From contig JADGGV010000279.1 of NCBI GenBank assembly GCA_019689775.1, positions 1 to 5,790 of the forward strand: 5,790 nt of DNA. The letters are read 5' to 3'. A program made the translations under genes and the position numbers. The DNA is from Gemmatimonadota bacterium. GTDB lineage: Bacteria; Gemmatimonadota; Gemmatimonadetes; Longimicrobiales; RSA9. Below the pieces are notes generated by a model that saw only the letters and a list, made by a program, of their open reading frames with translations, had not been told where the DNA came from and ran no database searches. This document shows, piece after piece, positions 1 to 4,950 of the stretch; position 1 is the first letter of the stretch; every line of letters starts with the position of its first letter.

Positions 1-291
1 GGGCGGTGCTGGCCGGACCGGCTGTCGGGCGGGGAGCAGCAGCGGGTCGCGGTGGCGCGGGCGCTCGTGCACGATCCGGCGCTGGTGCTCGCGGACGAGC
101 CGACGGGGAACCTGGACGCGGAGACGGCCGAGGGGGTGCTCCGGCTGCTCGACGAGCTGACCCGGGGGCTGGGTCGCACGATGCTCGTGGTGACGCACGC
201 GCCGCGGGTGGTGGAGCTGGCGGACCGGGTGCTGACGGTCCGGCGCGGCCACCTCGTCGAGGCGACGCCGGCGGTCGAGGCGCTGCGGTGA
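1..291 (+). CDS. ABC transporter ATP-binding protein, 3' part only (AttE / LolD / MacB-type ATPase)
   Basis: Only the last 96 residues are in the window; the Walker A half lies upstream. The visible part contains the ABC signature LSGGEQQ (residues 8-14 of the fragment), Walker B plus D-loop LVLADEPTGNLD (28-39, catalytic Glu33), and the switch histidine in VVTHAP (His66). The DEPTGNLD form is typical of the LolD/MacB/FtsE-like ATPases that partner FtsX-type permeases. The subunit hydrolyses ATP at the cytoplasmic face of the inner membrane to drive the permease encoded next. Its TGA stop overlaps the GTG start of that permease by 4 bases, a strong sign of translational coupling and of one complex. 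The reading frame is open from base 1, so no start is visible. Together with the downstream AttH-like gene it would be called AttE in subsystem-style annotation. The ATPase family is certain; the exact subfamily name is inferred from context. Confidence 0.95.
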   Translation, partial: GRCWPDRLSGGEQQRVAVARALVHDPALVLADEPTGNLDAETAEGVLRLLDELTRGLGRTMLVVTHAPRVVELADRVLTVRRGHLVEATPAVEALR

Positions 292-2834
292 GCCCGACGC
301 TCTGGCGCTCGAGCCTGCGCCACCTGCTGCGGCATCCGTGGCAGGCGGCGCTGTCGGTGCTGGGGATCGCGCTGGGCGTGGCGGTCGTGGCCGCGGTGGA
401 CCTGGCGACGGGGAGCGCGGGCCGCGCGTTCACGCTCTCGACGGAGGCGGTGACCGGCCGCGCGACGCACGAGGTGGTCGGTGGGCCCGAGGGGATTCCG
501 GACTCGGTCTACACGCGGTTGCGGGTGGATCTCGGCGTCCGGCCGATCGCGCCGGTGGTGGAGGGGTACGCGCGGGCGCCGGCCTACCCGGGGCGGACGT
601 TGCGGTTGCTCGGGGTGGACCCGTTCGCGGAGGGGCCGTTTCGGGCGTACGCGGCGTCGCTCGGGCGGCGCACGCATGTCGCGGCGCTGCTCGTGAGGCC
701 GGGCGCCGTCCTGCTCTCGGGCGCGACGGCGCGCGAGCTGGGGCTTCGCGTCGGGGACGCGCTGGTCGTGCGCGCCGGCGGCCGCGACCACACGCTCACC
801 CTCGCCGGTGTGCTCGAGCCGGCGGACGACGCGAGCCGGCGGGCGCTGGACGACCTCGTGCTGGCCGACATCGCCACGGCGCAGGAGGTGGTCGGCACGC
901 CCGGCCGGCTCTCCCGCATCGACGTACGCGCGCCGGACGGTGCGGCCGGCGCGGCGCTGCTGGCGCGGATCCGCGGCGCGCTCCCGTCCGGCGCGTCGCT
1001 CGAGGCGACGTCGGCGCGGACCGGCGCCGTCGCCGGGATGACGCGCGCGTTCGAGCTGAACCTGCGCGCGCTCTCGCTGCTGGCGCTCGTCTTCGGGATG
1101 TTCCTCATCTACAACACGATGACGTTCTCGGTCGTGCAGCGCCGCCCGCTGCTCGGCACGCTGCGCGCCGTCGGCGTGACCCGGGGGCAGATCTTCACGC
1201 TCCTGCTGGGCGAGGCGCTGCTGATCGGGGCGGCCGGCACGGCCGTCGGGCTGCTCCTCGGCGTCGCGCTCGGGGGCGGGCTCGTGCGGCTGGTCACGCG
1301 CACGATCAACGACCTGTACTTCGTCGTCGCCGTCCGGGGGGTGTCGCTGTCCGCGCCCGCGCTCGCGAAGGCGGCGCTGCTCGGCCTCGGCGCCACGCTC
1401 CTGGCCGCCGCCGCGCCCGCGCTCGAGGCGACGTCGGCGCCGCCGCGGGCCGTGCTCTCGCGCTCGCTGCTCGAGGCGCGCGCCCGCCGCGCCGCGCCCC
1501 GCGCGGGCCTTGCCGGCGCCGCGCTGCTGGCGCTCGGCGGCGGGCTGCTCGCGGTGCCGAGCCGCTCGCTCCCGCTCAGCCTGGGCGCGGTCTTCGTGCT
1601 CATCCTCGGCGCCGCGCTCCTCGTGCCGCTGGCGACGCTCGGGCTGATGCGCGCGATCCGCCCGCTCGCCGGGCGCCTCTTCGGGCTCGCCGGCCGGATG
1701 GCCGCCGGCGGCGTCGCCGCCACGTTGAGCCGGACCGCGCCGGCGGTCGCCGCGCTCTCCGTCGCCGTCTCCGTGGGCGTGGCGGTCGGCGTCATGATCG
1801 GCTCGTTCCGCGACACGGTCGTGCGCTGGCTCCAATCCACGCTCCAGGCGGACGTCTACGTCTCCGTGCCCGGCTTCTCCTCGACGCGCAGCGATGTGCC
1901 GATCGACCCGGCGCTGGCCCGGCGCCTCACCGCGACGCCCGGCGTGGCCGCGGTCACGACGAGCCGGACCGTCACGGTCTCCTCTCCGGTCGGCGACGTG
2001 CGCCTCGTCGCCGTCGCGGCGCCGCGCGGCGTGGTGCGGCCGTTCCGCTTCAAGGAGGGCGAGCCGGCGGAGGCGTGGCGCCGCCTCGAGCGGGGCGAGG
2101 TCCTGGTCTCGGAGCCGTTCGCGTACCGGCACGGCCTGCACGTCGGCTCGACGGTCGCGCTGCGGACCGACCGCGGCGCGCGCACGTTCCGCGTGGCCGG
2201 CGTCTACTACGACTACGCGTCGGAGCGGGGCATGGTCTACATGGACCGGCGCGCGTACGACGCCGTCTTCGACGACCGCGCGATCTCGGCGATGGCGTTC
2301 TTCGCCGCGCCGGGCGTCGATCCCGACATGCTCGTGCAGCGGCTGCGCGCGCGGGCCGGCGGCGCGCAGGAGCTGTGGATCCGCTCGAACCGCGGGCTGC
2401 GCGAGGCGACGCTGGTCGTGTTCGACCGGACGTTCGCGATCACCGGGGTGCTGCGCGTGCTCTCGCTCGCCGTGGCATTCGTGGGCGTGCTCTCCGCGCT
2501 GATGGCGCTTCAGCTCGAGCGGTCGCGCGAGCTGGGCGTGCTCCGGGCGACGGGGCTCACGCGCGCCCAGCTCGGGGCGCTCGTCTCCGGCCAGACCACG
2601 CTCATGGGGCTCGCGGCCGGCCTCCTCGCCATCCCCGTCGGCACGATGCTCGCCGCCGTCATGATCCTCGTCGTCAACAAGCGCTCCTTCGGCTGGACGC
2701 TGGAGATGAGCCTGCCGCCGGCGATGCTGCTCCAGGGCGTCGCCGTCGCCGTCGTCGCTGCGCTCCTGGCCGGGCTCTACCCGGCGCTGCGCATGGCGCG
2801 CACGCCGCCGGCCGTGGCGCTGCGGGAGGAGTAG
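288..2834 (+). CDS. FtsX/MacB-type ABC transporter permease, two-repeat (AttF/AttG-like)
   Basis: The protein has 848 residues and is read from GTG 288, which overlaps the ATPase stop and is preceded by GAGG (277-280) at 7 bases. The same frame stays open back to base 6, but that stretch is a shadow of the ATPase gene. Hydrophobic segments, read by eye, lie near 18-37, 258-280, 302-327, 359-379, 407-424, 429-453, 482-504, 715-740, 763-793 and 809-832. About ten helices and two large extracytoplasmic domains (about 40-255 and 510-710) match two FtsX repeats joined by a central helix pair, as in the YbbP/AttFG layout. Each repeat carries the family motif after its second helix: QRRPLLGTLRAVGVTRGQ (284-301) and ERSRELGVLRATGLTRAQ (744-761). 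Each ends in a PAL/PPRAVL-type coupling segment (PALEATSAPPRAVL; YPALRMARTPPAVAL). Such permeases usually move or extract lipids, lipoproteins or hydrophobic peptides by a mechanical cycle. The substrate here is unknown. Early codons favour G-ending triplets and later ones C-ending triplets. Confidence 0.93.
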   Translation: MSPTLWRSSLRHLLRHPWQAALSVLGIALGVAVVAAVDLATGSAGRAFTLSTEAVTGRATHEVVGGPEGIPDSVYTRLRVDLGVRPIAPVVEGYARAPAYPGRTLRLLGVDPFAEGPFRAYAASLGRRTHVAALLVRPGAVLLSGATARELGLRVGDALVVRAGGRDHTLTLAGVLEPADDASRRALDDLVLADIATAQEVVGTPGRLSRIDVRAPDGAAGAALLARIRGALPSGASLEATSARTGAVAGMTRAFELNLRALSLLALVFGMFLIYNTMTFSVVQRRPLLGTLRAVGVTRGQIFTLLLGEALLIGAAGTAVGLLLGVALGGGLVRLVTRTINDLYFVVAVRGVSLSAPALAKAALLGLGATLLAAAAPALEATSAPPRAVLSRSLLEARARRAAPRAGLAGAALLALGGGLLAVPSRSLPLSLGAVFVLILGAALLVPLATLGLMRAIRPLAGRLFGLAGRMAAGGVAATLSRTAPAVAALSVAVSVGVAVGVMIGSFRDTVVRWLQSTLQADVYVSVPGFSSTRSDVPIDPALARRLTATPGVAAVTTSRTVTVSSPVGDVRLVAVAAPRGVVRPFRFKEGEPAEAWRRLERGEVLVSEPFAYRHGLHVGSTVALRTDRGARTFRVAGVYYDYASERGMVYMDRRAYDAVFDDRAISAMAFFAAPGVDPDMLVQRLRARAGGAQELWIRSNRGLREATLVVFDRTFAITGVLRVLSLAVAFVGVLSALMALQLERSRELGVLRATGLTRAQLGALVSGQTTLMGLAAGLLAIPVGTMLAAVMILVVNKRSFGWTLEMSLPPAMLLQGVAVAVVAALLAGLYPALRMARTPPAVALREE
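997..1440 (+). repeat. 21-base exact direct repeat pair inside the permease gene (997-1017 and 1420-1440)
   Basis: The two copies are identical over 21 bases and both encode LEATSA in the permease frame. One lies in the first extracytoplasmic domain (residues 238-243). The other lies in the coupling segment after the fourth helix (379-384). The copies are 423 bases apart, exactly 141 codons. In DNA this GC-rich a repeat of this length may be chance plus shared codon preference, so no function is claimed. Confidence 0.6.
2824..2831 (+). promoter_or_regulatory. Strong Shine-Dalgarno sequence for the AttH-like gene
   Basis: GGGAGGAG ends 6 bases before ATG 2838 and lies inside the last codons of the permease (residues encoding REE). 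It fixes the start of the AttH-like gene and shows that its translation follows directly on that of the permease. Confidence 0.8.
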
Positions 2835-2837
2835 GCG

Positions 2838-4232
2838 ATGCGGCTCCGCGCGTTCCTCGCCGCCTCGGGCCTCACGGCCGCCCTCGCCGCGGCCGCCGCG
2901 CTCGCGCTCGCCGGCGGCCGCCCGCCGCGCGACGCCGAGGTGCGCGCCACGATCTCCGCCGCCGATGCGCTCGGCGGCGGCGACACCGCCGGCTTCGCAA
3001 GGGCGACCGCGCCGCGCCCGTTCGCGTTCCCGCGCGACCACGGGCCGCACCCCGGGTTCCGCAACGAGTGGTGGTACTTCACCGGCAACCTCGACGGGCC
3101 GGACGGCCGGCGCTTCGGCTACCAGCTCACGTTCTTCCGGACCGCGCTCGCGCCCGCCGCCCCACGCCGGCGCTCGGAGTGGGGCGCCTCCGAGGTGTAC
3201 ATGGCCCACCTCGCGGTCACCGACGCCGCCGGCCGCACGTTCCACGCGTACGACCGCTTCGCGCGTGCCGCCGTCGGGTTGGCGGGCGCGCGCGCGGCGC
3301 CGTTCCGCGTCTGGCTGGAGGACTGGCGCGCCGAGGGGGAGCCTGCCCCGAGTGGGAGCGCGCCCGAGGTCCGACGCGCCGCCGCCGGCTCCACCGCCGA
3401 CGGCGCCGCGCCGTCGGAGCGCGCGCCGTTCCCGATCCGGCTGCGCGCCGCGCACGGCGACATCGGCATCGACCTGCGGCTCGAGAGGGGGAAGCCGCCC
3501 GTGCTCCAGGAGGAGCGCGGGCTCAGCCGCAAGGGCCCGCAGCCCGGGAACGCGTCCTACTACTACTCGCTGACCCGCATGCCGACCACCGGGACGATCC
3601 GCCTGGCCGGGGATACCTTCCGCGTCCGCGGCGAGAGCTGGATGGACCGGGAGTGGAGCACCAGCGCGCTCGGCAGCGACGAGGTCGGTTGGGATTGGTT
3701 CGCGCTCCAGCTCGACGACGGCCGTGAGCTGATGCTCTACCGCATCCGCCGGCGCGACGGCAGCGCCTCGCCCTTCAGCGGCGGGTCGATCGTGGCGCCG
3801 GACGGCACGGCGACGCCGCTCTCGCTCGCCGACGCGCGCCTCGACGTCCTCGACCACTGGACCAGCCCCGGCGGAACCCGCTACCCCGCGCGCTGGCGGC
3901 TGCGCGTGCCCACCGCCGGGCTCGACCTCGACGTGCGCCCGGTCCTCCCCGACCAGGAGCTGAACGTCACCGTCCGCTACTGGGAGGGCGCCGTCGACGT
4001 CAGCGGGACCTCGCGCGGACGGCCCGTCCGCGGGCGCGGCTACGTCGAGCTGACCGGCTACGGCGACGCCGCGGCGCCGGCGTCGGCGGACGCGCCGGCC
4101 CCATCCTGCCAAAACCTGCCGACCTTTGCCAACGCTACCGGTTGCGCTACATTCCGCGCGAGGGAGCCGGGGGCGCCACGGAGCGGCCCGCGATGGGCGC
4201 GTGGCGCCGGCCTGCGCGCCACTGGACGGTAA
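2838..4232 (+). CDS. attH: Secreted lipocalin-like protein, CrtC/AttH family (AttH component of an AttEFGH-type ABC system)
   Basis: The protein has 464 residues from ATG 2838, 3 bases after the permease stop and 6 bases after a strong ribosome site. Residues 1-25 form a Sec signal peptide (Arg-rich start, Ala/Leu core, likely cut after ALA at 23-25). There is no lipobox cysteine. Diagnostic CrtC/AttH motifs appear in order: NEWWYFTGNL (76-85), YQLTFFR (95-101), GESWMDREWSTS (265-276), GWDWFALQLDDGREL (284-298), YWEGAV (381-386) and GRGYVELTGY (399-408). The family has two lipocalin-like barrels and includes carotenoid 1,2-hydratases. The ABC-linked members are thought to bind or alter a hydrophobic ligand outside the inner membrane, but their substrate is not established. 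No carotenoid genes are visible here, so a hydratase role is not supported. Residues 165-197 are a Pro/Ala/Ser-rich insert, probably a loop. Residues 409-464 extend past the conserved domain, use more A/T-ending codons and look like read-through into the regulatory region of the next operon. The tail may be a lost stop, a frameshift or a real extension. Confidence 0.88.
   Translation: MRLRAFLAASGLTAALAAAAALALAGGRPPRDAEVRATISAADALGGGDTAGFARATAPRPFAFPRDHGPHPGFRNEWWYFTGNLDGPDGRRFGYQLTFFRTALAPAAPRRRSEWGASEVYMAHLAVTDAAGRTFHAYDRFARAAVGLAGARAAPFRVWLEDWRAEGEPAPSGSAPEVRRAAAGSTADGAAPSERAPFPIRLRAAHGDIGIDLRLERGKPPVLQEERGLSRKGPQPGNASYYYSLTRMPTTGTIRLAGDTFRVRGESWMDREWSTSALGSDEVGWDWFALQLDDGRELMLYRIRRRDGSASPFSGGSIVAPDGTATPLSLADARLDVLDHWTSPGGTRYPARWRLRVPTAGLDLDVRPVLPDQELNVTVRYWEGAVDVSGTSRGRPVRGRGYVELTGYGDAAAPASADAPAPSCQNLPTFANATGCATFRAREPGAPRSGPRWARGAGLRATGR
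4126..4153 (+). promoter_or_regulatory. Putative sigma70-like promoter for the EIIA-HTH / hyfB-like operon
   Basis: TTGCCA (4126-4131, 5 of 6 matches to the -35 consensus) and TACATT (4148-4153, 4 of 6 matches to the -10 consensus) are separated by 16 bases. They sit in the least GC-rich patch of the window (about 4107-4153) and lie within the unconserved tail of attH. Transcription would start near 4160 and give a leader of about 80 bases before ATG 4240. This is prediction by eye; the spacing is one base short of ideal and the host's sigma preference is unknown. Confidence 0.5.
4172..4222 (+). promoter_or_regulatory. Leader with three GGCGCCAC-like elements that can form alternative hairpins (or operator half-sites)
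   Basis: Element 1 is GGCGCCACG (4172-4180). Element 2 is its exact reverse complement CGTGGCGCC (4200-4208). Element 3 is GCGCCAC (4216-4222), which pairs with GTGGCGC at 4201-4207. Pairing 1:2 gives a 9-bp stem with a 19-base loop. Pairing 2:3 gives a 7-bp stem with an 8-base loop, ending 1 base before the weak ribosome site GGACGG (4224-4229). The two pairings exclude each other because both use element 2. No T-run follows, so a standard intrinsic terminator is unlikely. The same arrangement could serve as DNA half-sites for the HTH protein encoded immediately downstream. The repeats are plain in the sequence; the regulatory role is inferred. Confidence 0.5.
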
Positions 4233-4239
4233 CCCCGCG

Positions 4240-4950
4240 ATGCAACTCACGCTGCGCGAAGCCGCGTCCTACCTGAACGTCCCGGAGTCGACGGTACGTC
4301 GCTGGGTGTCGACCCGGGGTCTGCCGGCGCATCGGGTCAACGAGCGCCTGCACTGCAACGCGATCGAGCTGTGGGAGTGGGCGCTCGAGAACGGGATTCC
4401 GGTGTCGCGGAGTCTGCTGGAGCAGGCGCAGCGGGTCCCGGAGGAGGTTCCGCCGCTCTCGCAGTTGTTGGCGGCGGGCGGCGTGCACCGGGAGGTGGAC
4501 GGCCGGACGCGGGCGGAGGTGTTGCGGGCGGTCGTGCGGCTGCTGCCGCTGCCGGCGGACGTCGACCGGGACTTCCTGGCGGACGTGCTCGAGGCGCGGG
4601 AGGCGATGGGCTCGACGGGGATCGGGGATGGCATCGCGATCCCGCACGTGCGCAACCCGATCCTGCTGCACGTGACGCGGCCGCTCGTCGCGCTGTGTCT
4701 GCTCTGCCACCCGGTGGAGTTCGACGCGATCGACGGTCTCCCGGTGCATGCGTTGTTCGTGGTGGTGAGCCCGAACGTGCCGTCGCATCTGCGGATCCTG
4801 GCGCAGTTGGGGTTCGTCCTGCGGGACGAGGAGCTGCGTCGGCTGCTGCGGGAGGCCCAGTCGTCGGAGGCGATCCTGGCCCGGCTCTCGGTGGTGGAGG
4901 CGGCGGCGAAGCGGACGGCGTCGGCGGAGGCGACCGGAGGGGCGGCGTGA
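4240..4950 (+). CDS. Excisionase/MerR-type HTH domain fused to a PTS EIIA (fructose/nitrogen-type) domain, putative transcriptional regulator
   Basis: The protein has 236 residues from ATG 4240. This start puts the HTH at the very N-terminus, as is usual for excisionase-type domains (MQLTLREAASYLNVPESTV). The ribosome site is weak (GGACGG, 10 bases upstream). Residues 1-50 form the HTH_17-like unit with helix-turn-helix, wing and WEWALENG end. Residues 51-85 are a linker, and about 86-225 are an EIIA type-2 domain. Its active-site stretch GSTGIGDGIAIPH (124-136) is intact, with His136 as expected phospho-acceptor, and the later HLRILAQLG motif (183-191) is also present. EIIA domains accept phosphate from HPr/NPr in the PTS. 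No EIIB or EIIC is attached, so sugar transport is unlikely and a PtsN-like regulatory role is more probable. Phosphorylation may alter DNA binding, which is inference. The TGA stop overlaps the GTG of the HyfB-like gene by 4 bases, so that gene is a likely target or partner. Arginine codons are mainly CGG here, but CGC in attH. Confidence 0.9.
   Translation: MQLTLREAASYLNVPESTVRRWVSTRGLPAHRVNERLHCNAIELWEWALENGIPVSRSLLEQAQRVPEEVPPLSQLLAAGGVHREVDGRTRAEVLRAVVRLLPLPADVDRDFLADVLEAREAMGSTGIGDGIAIPHVRNPILLHVTRPLVALCLLCHPVEFDAIDGLPVHALFVVVSPNVPSHLRILAQLGFVLRDEELRRLLREAQSSEAILARLSVVEAAAKRTASAEATGGAA
4936..4942 (+). promoter_or_regulatory. Shine-Dalgarno sequence that fixes the HyfB-like start
   Basis: GGAGGGG lies in the last codons of the EIIA-HTH gene. 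The GGAGG core ends 6 bases before GTG 4947. It supports the overlapping GTGA junction as the true start and predicts translational coupling. Confidence 0.7.

Noticed and set aside
6..287. N-terminal extension of the permease frame upstream of GTG 288
   Set aside because: It overlaps the ATPase, whose signature and Walker B motifs are in another frame, and it translates to low-complexity Gly/Ala/Arg sequence. The family N-terminus fits GTG 288.
1109..1840. Antisense frame of 243 codons opposite the permease
   Set aside because: Ser/Ala/Pro/Arg-rich with no motif; the permease helices on the other strand explain the region fully.
338..3727. Very long open frame (1129 codons) on the + strand overlapping the permease and attH
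   Set aside because: Its composition is Arg/Ala/Gly/Pro throughout with no domain or hydrophobic pattern. It is the +1 shadow of two clearly recognisable genes and exists because stops are rare in GC-rich DNA.
4172..4208. Intrinsic terminator after attH
   Set aside because: The 9-bp stem is GC-rich, but its loop is 19 bases and no T-run follows. It also precedes the attH stop, so a leader or operator role fits better.
4126..4239. Possible TTG start at 4126 extending the EIIA-HTH protein by 38 residues
   Set aside because: The excisionase-type HTH normally starts at the protein N-terminus, as from ATG 4240. The extra residues are unconserved in character, and TTG 4126 coincides with the promoter-like -35 element.
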